11,768 nt of DNA from Methanocorpusculum sp. (GTDB lineage: Archaea > Halobacteriota > Methanomicrobia > Methanomicrobiales > Methanocorpusculaceae). The notes beneath the pieces were generated by a model. The model was not told where the DNA came from. It saw only the letters and a program-made list of their open reading frames with translations, and did no database searches. This document shows, in pieces, positions 1 to 6,234 of this stretch. The DNA is taken from NCBI GenBank assembly GCA_017622255.1, contig JAGARL010000032.1, positions 1-11,768 on the forward strand, given 5' to 3'. How positions within the stretch are numbered: position 1 is the stretch's first letter; each line of letters begins with the position of its first letter. The position numbers and the translations under genes were made by a program.

Positions 1-1237
1 AATCGCTATCGCCCGGAATAAGAAAGGAAAAGGAACGTTCTTTGGACCGTTCGTTTCCGGACGCGAGCGGGATTACTGTCTCTCGGTTGTCAAAAAGACC
101 TTTCGCCTTCGCTCCTGCAAAACCATGCCGAAGAATCACCGTGCCTGTCTTCGGTATCACATCGGCTACTGTGCAGGCCCCTGTGTCGGCGCAGTCACGG
201 AAGAGGCATATCAGAAGCAGTGTTCCTATGCAGCAGATGCCCTCAAAGGAAACACCAAACCGCTGATAGAAGCGCTGACAGCAGAGATGCAGGCATACTC
301 GGAGAAGATGGAGTTCGAGGATGCGATGCGGTGCCGGGATATGATAACTGCTGTTACCAATCTCTCGTCCCGGCAGTATGTTTCCCGGAAAACCGACCAT
401 GACGAGGATGTGATTGCGTACCGCATCGCCTCCGGTGTAGTGTATCTCATGGTATTCCACGTGTACAAGGGAACGCTTGGCGGAAGAGATGAGTTCATTT
501 TCGACTATACGGACGGCTGTTTCGAGGAGTTTGTCTCCCGCTACTATGCGGAAAACACCATACCCAAAGAAATTATCACCGAAGAGGTACTGGATGACAC
601 GCTTGTCCCCTATCTGGAAGGACTTGCAAAGCACAAGGTAATCCTGACAACCCCGCGGCAGGGAGCAAAGAAGAAGCTGGTGGAACTTGCCGGCAAAAAT
701 ATCGAGACGGTACACTTTGGAGACGAGATAAAGGTGCATGAACTCCAAAACGCCCTCCATCTGAAAACGCCGCCGAATGTTATTGAGTGCTTTGATATCT
801 CCCATCTCTCGGGAACGGATACGGTCGCCTCTATGGTGCAGTTCCGGTGCGGAAAGCCGGACAAACGAAACTACCGGCGGTTCAAAATCAAAACCGTGGA
901 CGGCATTGACGATTTCGCATCCATGTCCGAGGTTGTCCGCCGCAGATACACGCGGCTTTTAGAAGAAGACCGCGACCTGCCTGACCTGATTCTCATCGAC
1001 GGCGGAAAAGGACAGCTGAGTGCTGCCAAGCGGGTGCTGGATGATTTGGAAGTGGAAACGCCGGTTATCTCTCTTGCTGAACGTGAGGAGGAGGTTTTTG
1101 TCTCCGGCGTTCCCTTCCCGCTGCCGTTTGATAAAAAGACGCGGGCAAACATGTACCTGCAGGAAATCAGAGACGAAGCTCACCGGTTCGCGATTGAGTA
1201 CAACCGTCTGCTGAGAAGAAAGCGGGTTGTGAAGTAA
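1..1237 (+). CDS. uvrC: UvrABC excision nuclease subunit C, 5'-truncated by window edge
   Basis: UvrC makes the dual incisions around a DNA lesion after UvrA/UvrB loading in nucleotide excision repair. The reading frame is open from the first full codon (position 2), so the gene begins upstream; about 100 residues carrying the GIY-YIG nuclease domain should be missing. The visible 411 residues show FFGPFVSG (13-20), four cysteines at 39, 49, 57 and 61 that match the known UvrC 4Fe-4S ligands (ending C-x7-C-x3-C), a UVR helix pair for UvrB binding at about 88-121, and the RNase H-like endonuclease domain. Its acidic and His positions are D265 (FDISH), the DDFASM segment, D333 (LIDGGKGQL) and H394 (EAHRFA). 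The protein stops 17 residues after H394, so the C-terminal helix-hairpin-helix pair of bacterial UvrC is absent. An internal ATG at 125 is not the start, because the conserved domain extends upstream of it. Confidence 0.96.
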   Translation, partial: IAIARNKKGKGTFFGPFVSGRERDYCLSVVKKTFRLRSCKTMPKNHRACLRYHIGYCAGPCVGAVTEEAYQKQCSYAADALKGNTKPLIEALTAEMQAYSEKMEFEDAMRCRDMITAVTNLSSRQYVSRKTDHDEDVIAYRIASGVVYLMVFHVYKGTLGGRDEFIFDYTDGCFEEFVSRYYAENTIPKEIITEEVLDDTLVPYLEGLAKHKVILTTPRQGAKKKLVELAGKNIETVHFGDEIKVHELQNALHLKTPPNVIECFDISHLSGTDTVASMVQFRCGKPDKRNYRRFKIKTVDGIDDFASMSEVVRRRYTRLLEEDRDLPDLILIDGGKGQLSAAKRVLDDLEVETPVISLAEREEEVFVSGVPFPLPFDKKTRANMYLQEIRDEAHRFAIEYNRLLRRKRVVK

Positions 1238-1270
1238 TCCTTATCCCCTCGAACCGCATAGAGAGAATAC

Positions 1271-2074
1271 ATGATTCATATTATCCCCAAACCAACCGAC
1301 ACCCCGGACGATAACTCCACCGGGATGGTAATGGACGCGCTGCGCAAGATGGGCGTTCCCTTCGAGGTCTTAGACCTTGCTTCTGTAGACCCGTTCAACC
1401 TGCCGGTATCCGGGGAAACCATCTGGGCATGCGGCATCAAACAGGACGGCGTCCAGTTCGAGCTGTTAAAAGCACTCGAAATGGAAAACCGCGTCATCAA
1501 TTCCACCGAGGCTATAGCCACCTGCGCAAGCAAAGTAACCACCACCGCCAAGATGTTCCATATCGGCGCACCAAGCCCTGCCACCTGCTTTACCAACGAC
1601 AAAGCCGTAGTCCAGCGCTTTGTTGACGAGCACGGCGGACGCGCGGTCTATAAGCCGGTCTATGGATTCGACGGAAACGGCATCTATATGTTCCACTCCG
1701 CAGACGAAATCAAGGAAGAGCCGCCGTACTATGTGCAGGAGTATGTCAAAAACGACCGCGACTTCAGAATCTTCGTCATCGGAAACAAAGCAGTCGGCGC
1801 AATCCAGCGTGTCTCCGACCACTTAACGCACAACATCCACCAGGGCGGAACCGGCTGTGCAGTCGAGATTCCCAAAGAAATGGCAGAAGCGGCAGAGGCC
1901 GCCGCCCGTGCAGTCAACATCGACTACTGCGGAGTCGACCTTCTCCCGACCGAAGACGGAGGATACACCTGTCTTGAGGTCAACGGAACACCGAACTGGC
2001 ACTGTATGACAGCGCCTATCCCGCGGCTCTTAGCAGAATACTTAGTTGAGCAGGACAAACTTTCCCGCAGATGA
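1271..2074 (+). CDS. RimK/MptN-like ATP-grasp amino-acid ligase
   Basis: This is a 267-residue ATP-grasp ligase of the RimK family, whose members join an amino acid (often glutamate) to a carboxylate through an acyl-phosphate. Visible landmarks are the preATP-grasp region (about 1-85), an ATP-binding lysine in CASKVTTT (K88), the second lysine and glycine-rich loop VYKPVYGFDGNGI (K128), the hinge VQEYV (E157), the NIHQGGTG segment (188-195) typical of RimK/LysX-like enzymes, and metal ligands in GVDLL (D223) and LEVNGTPNWH (E236, N238). In methanogens this family includes MptN (tetrahydromethanopterin:glutamate ligase) and CofF (coenzyme F420 glutamate ligase). An MptN-like role in modifying the methanopterin-type C1 carrier is plausible but inferred. 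The gene follows uvrC by 33 bases with no clear Shine-Dalgarno, and its stop overlaps the next start (ATGA). Confidence 0.85.
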   Translation: MIHIIPKPTDTPDDNSTGMVMDALRKMGVPFEVLDLASVDPFNLPVSGETIWACGIKQDGVQFELLKALEMENRVINSTEAIATCASKVTTTAKMFHIGAPSPATCFTNDKAVVQRFVDEHGGRAVYKPVYGFDGNGIYMFHSADEIKEEPPYYVQEYVKNDRDFRIFVIGNKAVGAIQRVSDHLTHNIHQGGTGCAVEIPKEMAEAAEAAARAVNIDYCGVDLLPTEDGGYTCLEVNGTPNWHCMTAPIPRLLAEYLVEQDKLSRR

Positions 2075-2535
2075 ATCTGAAAAACCCGCTGCTGGTGGTA
2101 AAAGACCTGAATGCCGCAAAGGCATTCTATGCAGAGGTTCTGGGACTATCCGTAGAACAGGATTTCGGGGAAAATATCACTCTTACCGGAGGACTCTGTC
2201 TCCAGACAGAGTCTTCCTGGAAAAATTTCATCACTGCAGATACCGTCACCTTCGGCGGATGTGATGCGGAACTCTATTTTGAAGAAGAAGACTTCGACGG
2301 TTTTCTTCAGCGGCTCCAAAAGATTCCCGGCATCTCCTATGTTCATCCGCCGCTTGAACACCGCTGGGGACAGCGGGTTGTCAGAATTTATGATGCGGAT
2401 TCACACATCATAGAGATTGCAGAACCCTTGTCATCGGTAATCCTCCGCTTTGCAGAAAACGGGCTTTTCTCAGAAGAAATCGCCAAACGGATGGACATTC
2501 CGCTCGCTCTTGTTACAGCAGAGCTTGGGAAGTAA
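2071..2535 (+). CDS. VOC-family (glyoxalase-fold) protein with C-terminal helix-turn-helix-like tail
   Basis: This is a 154-residue single vicinal-oxygen-chelate module. The first beta-alpha unit reads NPLLVVKDLNAAKAFYAEVLGL (residues 5-26), and the second half carries the characteristic GQRVVRIYDADSHIIEIAE (100-118), with E115 in the usual metal-ligand position. The usual first-strand histidine is absent, so glyoxalase I activity is not supported; the family also includes dioxygenases, antibiotic-binding proteins and non-catalytic members. Residues about 121-153 form an extra tail (FAENGLFSEEIAKRMDIPLALVTAEL) that looks like a small helix-turn-helix. The ATG is shared with the upstream TGA stop, implying translational coupling to the ATP-grasp ligase. 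Substrate unknown. The 3' end overlaps the convergent ACT gene by 23 bases. Confidence 0.8.
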   Translation: MNLKNPLLVVKDLNAAKAFYAEVLGLSVEQDFGENITLTGGLCLQTESSWKNFITADTVTFGGCDAELYFEEEDFDGFLQRLQKIPGISYVHPPLEHRWGQRVVRIYDADSHIIEIAEPLSSVILRFAENGLFSEEIAKRMDIPLALVTAELGK

Positions 2536-2893
2536 CTTGGTGTCCGGCATTCAGCAGAGCCTCTTCAGCTTTTTCCTGCAGTGCTTTTTTCACCAGAATA
2601 TAGTCCGTGTTGTATGTCGATACGGCAAAGATGCTGACGCCAGCATCTGCCAGCGTGCGGGAAATGTCTGCAAGGATTCCAACCAGCGAGAACTCCAGTG
2701 TTCCGCATATCCGGTATGCTGTCCAGCCGTCCTCGCGGTTTATCGTATTTTCCGGAACATTTTCTGTTCTGCAGACTACTGACAGTTCATCATCCGTTTT
2801 TCCAATGAACAAAAACTCATCGTCAAACCGGATACCCGTCAGGTCCTCTGCCTGACAGACCGAAAACTCATACGACAGCTTTTGCAGATGCAT
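2513..2893 (-). CDS. ACT-domain protein, CASTOR/COG3603-like
   Basis: This 126-residue protein has two ACT-like halves. The C-terminal half reads EFSLVGILADISRTLADAG (67-85) followed by VSIFAVSTYNTDYILVKK (86-103). The STYNTDYILV motif is the hallmark of the small ACT proteins related to COG3603 and, distantly, to eukaryotic CASTOR arginine sensors. These bind amino acids as allosteric ligands; the ligand and partner here are unknown. No catalytic or DNA-binding domain is present, so a stand-alone sensor or regulator is likely (inference). The ATG at 2893 gives the expected N-terminus; no Shine-Dalgarno precedes it. The gene converges on the VOC gene with a 23-base overlap and diverges from the hemolysin III-like gene. 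Confidence 0.82.
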   Translation of the reverse strand: MHLQKLSYEFSVCQAEDLTGIRFDDEFLFIGKTDDELSVVCRTENVPENTINREDGWTAYRICGTLEFSLVGILADISRTLADAGVSIFAVSTYNTDYILVKKALQEKAEEALLNAGHQVTSQALL

Positions 2894-2986
2894 GATTCAT
2901 TGTTTGTTCTGCGGTGATATGGGTGTTTCTGCATGTTTCAACCACAAAGTTGTTTAATGTCCGATATCTTATAAAGAATACAATAT
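2894..2986. promoter_or_regulatory. Divergent promoter region between ACT and hemolysin III-like genes
   Basis: These 93 bases separate two divergent starts and contain AT-rich archaeal promoter candidates. CTTATAAAG (2968-2976) reads as CTTTATAAG on the minus strand and is well placed to drive the ACT gene with a leader of about 50 bases. For the plus-strand gene it lies only about 10 bases before the ATG at 2987, closer than the roughly 26-base TATA-to-start spacing of archaea. GTTTAATG (2952-2959) would fit the plus-strand ATG better as a near-leaderless promoter. The assignment is by pattern only. Confidence 0.45.
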
Positions 2987-3664
2987 ATGCAGAGAACAAA
3001 ACTGTCCGAGAGGGAACTTCCCGAGTATACGAAGGGGGAGGAAATATTCAATATGGTGTCTCACATCGTAGGGGCAGCCCTTGGCGTTGTGGCGCTTGTT
3101 CTCTGTGTGGTCTTCTCTGCGATAAGCGGTTCTCCCTGGGCAGTTGTCAGCAGCTGTATCTACGGAGCATCCTTAATTCTTCTCTATACAATATCCAGCA
3201 TTTATCACGGACTGCGCCGGTCAACCGGAAAAAAGGTGTTCCAGATTTTAGATCACTGCACCATCTACTTCCTGATTGCCGGCTCGTACATGCCGGTTGT
3301 TCTCTGCGCAATCCGTGAGGTGTCTCCGGTTCGCGCCTGGATTCTCTTCGGCATCATCTGGGGACTGGTAGCACTTGCAACCACGCTTACGGCTGTTGAT
3401 TTGAAGAAATATTCCAAGTTTTCGATGGCCTGCTACATCGGAATCGGCTGGAGCATTATCCTCGCTGTGGATATCTTCTTAACTGCAGTTCCGCTTCCGG
3501 GAATCCTGCTGCTTCTTTTCGGCGGCATTGCCTATACGCTCGGCGCAGTGATTTACGGAATCGGCAAGAAGACGCAGAAGCGCTACGTGCACAGTATCTT
3601 CCACCTGTTTGTGATTCTCGGAAGCGTTCTGCAGTTCTTCTCGATTCTTCTCTATATCTTATAG
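2987..3664 (+). CDS. Hemolysin III / PAQR-family 7-TM membrane protein
   Basis: This is a 225-residue integral membrane protein with about seven hydrophobic helices. The family's conserved polar residues are all present: S70 and H74 (SSIYH), D89 in ILDHCTIYFLIAGSYMP (87-103), and H202/H206 in HSIFHLFVILGS (202-213). In the related PAQR/adiponectin-receptor proteins the three histidines bind zinc and the fold acts as a hydrolase-like membrane enzyme; the bacterial name 'hemolysin III' does not establish toxin activity. The N-terminus YTKGEEIFNMVSHIVG matches the family's usual start region (GEEIxNxxxH), which supports the ATG at 2987. A later in-frame ATG at 3053, preceded by GGGAGG (3036-3041), would remove the conserved GEEI and is less likely. 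The physiological role is unknown. Confidence 0.9.
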   Translation: MQRTKLSERELPEYTKGEEIFNMVSHIVGAALGVVALVLCVVFSAISGSPWAVVSSCIYGASLILLYTISSIYHGLRRSTGKKVFQILDHCTIYFLIAGSYMPVVLCAIREVSPVRAWILFGIIWGLVALATTLTAVDLKKYSKFSMACYIGIGWSIILAVDIFLTAVPLPGILLLLFGGIAYTLGAVIYGIGKKTQKRYVHSIFHLFVILGSVLQFFSILLYIL

Positions 3665-3682
3665 GAACTTCCAGAAGTAACC

Positions 3683-3699
3683 TACATATTGATATAAAA
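3683..3699 (+). promoter_or_regulatory. TATA-like promoter of the nucleotidyltransferase-transporter operon
   Basis: The 49-base gap after the hemolysin III-like gene contains the AT-rich run tacatattgatataaaa. TACATATT (3683-3690) lies about 27 bases before the ATG at 3714, the spacing expected for a leaderless archaeal transcript. ATATAAAA (3692-3699) is a better TATA match but sits closer. No Shine-Dalgarno is visible beyond a weak AAGG, which also fits leaderless translation. Confidence 0.45.
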
Positions 3700-3713
3700 C
3701 CTATGTATAAGGC

Positions 3714-4892
3714 ATGAAAGCCTGCATTATGTGCGGCGGAGAAGGCACGCGTCTTCGCCCGCTCACGTTTGAGCGCCCGAAACCGTGTATTCCGGTGGCA
3801 AATCAGCCGTCAATCGCCCACCTGGTAACACACCTTGCAGACCTCGGGTTCACTGATATTGTCATTACCATCGGGTACTTAGGAGACGATATCCAGAAAG
3901 CCTTAGGGGACGGCTCACTTTACGGAGCAAACATTACGTATGTTTCCGAGGAAGTGAAGCTCGGTACTGCCGGCAGTGTGAAAAATGCCCAGAAGTACTT
4001 AGAAGATGCACCGTTTTTAGTTGTCGGCGGAGACCACATGACGGACTTAAACGTCCTCGAGTTCTACCGCGACCACATGGCAAGCCCTGCGGTTACTTCA
4101 ATCGGCTTAATCAGCATTGAAGACCCGCGTGAGTTTGGTATTGCAGAGATTGATGCAAACCTGCGTATCAGAAGATTCCGCGAAAAGCCTGCTCCGGGAG
4201 AGATTTTCTCTAACCTTGCAAGCACGGGAATCTATGTCTGCGACCCGATGATTTTCGACTACATCCCTGAAAACACCAAGTTCGATTTCGCAAAGGATCT
4301 CTTCCCTCTGCTGATGGAACGCGGATTCCAGATTAACGGCTGGCTTGCCCGCGGAAACTGGACGGATGTCGGAAATCCGGCTATGCTTCGGGCAGCAGAA
4401 AAATGGAAGCTTCAGGAAAACACCGCAACCAGCATTGCAGGCTCATTAAATGTAAAGGATGCACACATCGCAGGCCCTGTCACCTTCGGTGACGGCATCA
4501 CGCTTGGCGCAGGGTCCCGCGTGGTAGGTCCGGTTCTTGTTGGAAACGGCGTTACCATTGGAGAGAATGTTATCATTGGCCCGTACACGAGTATCGGAGA
4601 TAACTGTGTCATCAAGAGCGGGGCGAAGATCTTCTCCTCCTCCATTTACTCCGGTGTAGTTATCGGAAAGGAGACCACCGTCTCCGGAAGTATCCTTGAT
4701 ATCAACACCACAATCGGCGACGACTGTTCCATTGAACACAACACTGTAATTGGTCCCCGTTGTGTTCTGCGTTCCGGAATCACCATTCATTCCGGCGTGC
4801 GCATCTGGCCGGATGTCATCGTGGAAGAAAACGCTGTCGTAAAGGAAAACATCCTAAACGACCGCTATGATACAAAAGCTGACGGTTCATAA
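3714..4892 (+). CDS. Sugar-1-phosphate nucleotidyltransferase with left-handed beta-helix domain
   Basis: This 392-residue cytoplasmic enzyme should activate a sugar-1-phosphate with an NTP to give an NDP-sugar. The N-terminal Rossmann-like catalytic domain (about 1-230) shows the nucleotide loop GGEGTRLRP (8-16), ERPKP with K23, the LGTAG motif (83-87), the metal aspartate D107 in VVGGDHMTD, and the FREKP signature. From about 238 to 375 hexapeptide repeats (such as VTIGENVIIGPYTSIGDN) form a left-handed beta-helix, as in archaeal mannose-1-phosphate guanylyltransferases and bifunctional GlmU-like enzymes. The exact sugar and base cannot be fixed from sequence; GDP-mannose or UDP-sugar synthesis are the main options. 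The start is secure because the conserved loop begins at residue 8. The next gene begins two bases after its stop, so it heads an operon with two transporters, an unexpected partnership. Confidence 0.9.
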   Translation: MKACIMCGGEGTRLRPLTFERPKPCIPVANQPSIAHLVTHLADLGFTDIVITIGYLGDDIQKALGDGSLYGANITYVSEEVKLGTAGSVKNAQKYLEDAPFLVVGGDHMTDLNVLEFYRDHMASPAVTSIGLISIEDPREFGIAEIDANLRIRRFREKPAPGEIFSNLASTGIYVCDPMIFDYIPENTKFDFAKDLFPLLMERGFQINGWLARGNWTDVGNPAMLRAAEKWKLQENTATSIAGSLNVKDAHIAGPVTFGDGITLGAGSRVVGPVLVGNGVTIGENVIIGPYTSIGDNCVIKSGAKIFSSSIYSGVVIGKETTVSGSILDINTTIGDDCSIEHNTVIGPRCVLRSGITIHSGVRIWPDVIVEENAVVKENILNDRYDTKADGS

Positions 4893-4894
4893 AC

Positions 4895-6232
4895 ATGGCA
4901 GAACGACATCTATTCTCAAACAGGATGGGATTCATCCTCGCAACCGCAGGTGCTGCGGTTGGTCTTGGAAATATCTGGCGTTTCCCGTATCTTGCAGCTG
5001 AGTACGGAGGAGGTATCTTCCTTTTAATCTACCTGCTGTTAGTGGTAACGCTCGGATTTACGATTATGATTACCGAGATTGCAATCGGCAGAAGTACCGG
5101 CAGCGGAGTTCTCGGCGCATTCGCAAAAATCAGCCGTAAGTGGCGATTTATCGGATACCTGTCCTTAATGGTTCCCTGTATCATCCTGCCGTACTATTCC
5201 GTTATCGGCGGATGGGTCATGAAGTACGGATTCGAGTTCATCACCGGAGGAGGTGCATTTATTGCCTCTGATGCAACTGGATTCTTCAATGCATTTACGC
5301 AGAGTGTTGCGTCTCCAATCTTCTGGGCAGTAATCTTTATCCTGATTACCGGCGTTATCATGATGTTCGGCGTCCAGAAGGGAATTGAGCGGACGGCACG
5401 TGTTCTGATGCCGGTCTTAATTCTGATGCTCATCGGTCTTGCAATCTACTGTATCTGCATGCCTGGCGGTCTTGACGGTCTCTGGTACTATCTCTATCCG
5501 GACTTCTCGAAGTTTTCGTTTGATGCGGTTGTTGCCGCTATGGGGCAGCTGTTCTACTCGTTAACCCTTGGATTCGGTGTGATGATTACCTATGGTTCCT
5601 ACCTTGCAAAGAAGGAGAATCTGGAAAAGTCTGTTCATACAATCGAAATCTTCGACACGGGTGTTGCCCTTCTTGCCGGTCTGTTAGTCGTTCCGGCTGT
5701 CTTCGTCTTCTCCGGCGGTTCTCCGGAGGCACTCGGCTCCGGTCCCGGTCTGATGTTTATGGCTCTCCCGCAGGTTTTCGAGACCTTCCCGGGAGGAGAC
5801 ATTGTCGGTGCTCTCTTCTTCATCTGTGTGTTCTTCGCAGCCCTGACATCTGCTATCTGCATGTATGAGGTGCCGGTTGCAGCAATTATGGAGAAGTTCA
5901 ATGTTTCCCGCCCGATTTCTGTCGGCATTGTTACTGCATTTACGCTCCTTGTCGCAGTTATCGTTTGTCTCGGATACAATGTTCTCGACTTCATCGTCCT
6001 GAATGGTTACAACATCTTAGATATGCTTGACTTCTTCAGCAACAGTATCCTGCTGCCGGTTGTTGTTATTCTCACCTGTCTCTTAGTAGGCTGGATTGTG
6101 AAACCGAAGGTTGTCATCGATGAGATTGAGGACGGAGGTCATACTTTCAAGATGAAGAAGATTTACCTCTTTGTCTTAAAGTACTTCGCACCGCTTGCTA
6201 TTGCAGTTATTCTCCTGACAAATCTTCTCTGA
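4895..6232 (+). CDS. NSS/SNF-family Na+-coupled transporter, first tandem copy
   Basis: This is a 445-residue polytopic membrane protein of the neurotransmitter:sodium symporter family (LeuT fold), which imports amino acids or similar solutes with Na+. TM1 carries the family signature AGAAVGLGNIWRFPY (18-32), in which A21, N26 and R29 correspond to LeuT A22, N27 and R30. The unwound TM6 reads YSLTLGFGVMITYGSYL, with Ser where LeuT has the Na1-site Thr. TM8 keeps the Na2 residues as FFAALTSAI. Predicted TM7 carries an acidic residue, D254. The length fits the prokaryotic subgroup with about 11 helices rather than 12. The substrate cannot be read from sequence; hydrophobic or aromatic amino acids are common in this subgroup. 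It starts 2 bases after the nucleotidyltransferase stop and ends 2 bases before its paralogue, without a Shine-Dalgarno, implying coupled translation. Confidence 0.93.
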   Translation: MAERHLFSNRMGFILATAGAAVGLGNIWRFPYLAAEYGGGIFLLIYLLLVVTLGFTIMITEIAIGRSTGSGVLGAFAKISRKWRFIGYLSLMVPCIILPYYSVIGGWVMKYGFEFITGGGAFIASDATGFFNAFTQSVASPIFWAVIFILITGVIMMFGVQKGIERTARVLMPVLILMLIGLAIYCICMPGGLDGLWYYLYPDFSKFSFDAVVAAMGQLFYSLTLGFGVMITYGSYLAKKENLEKSVHTIEIFDTGVALLAGLLVVPAVFVFSGGSPEALGSGPGLMFMALPQVFETFPGGDIVGALFFICVFFAALTSAICMYEVPVAAIMEKFNVSRPISVGIVTAFTLLVAVIVCLGYNVLDFIVLNGYNILDMLDFFSNSILLPVVVILTCLLVGWIVKPKVVIDEIEDGGHTFKMKKIYLFVLKYFAPLAIAVILLTNLL

Positions 6233-6234
6233 GT

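Noticed and set aside
125..127. ATG at 125 as the start of uvrC
   Set aside because: The frame is open to the window edge and the upstream residues (FFGPFVSG and the first cluster cysteine) are conserved UvrC sequence.
871..1183. Minus-strand open frames inside uvrC, and similar ones inside the transporters, ATP-grasp and aminotransferase genes
   Set aside because: They are low-complexity, Arg/Ser/Thr-rich translations opposite well-conserved proteins and have no recognisable domain or promoter.
1239..1247. CCTTATCCC before the ATP-grasp gene as a separate promoter
   Set aside because: The spacing is suitable but the match to a TATA box is poor and a 33-base gap after uvrC is compatible with cotranscription.
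2450..2782. Plus-strand open frame running from the VOC gene into the ACT gene region
   Set aside because: It is out of frame with VOC and antisense to the ACT gene, whose STYNTDYILV motif is clear; the translation is Cys-rich and resembles nothing.
2892..2900. ATGATTCAT pseudo-palindrome over the ACT gene start
   Set aside because: The arms are only 4 bases and overlap a start codon; too short to be called an operator.
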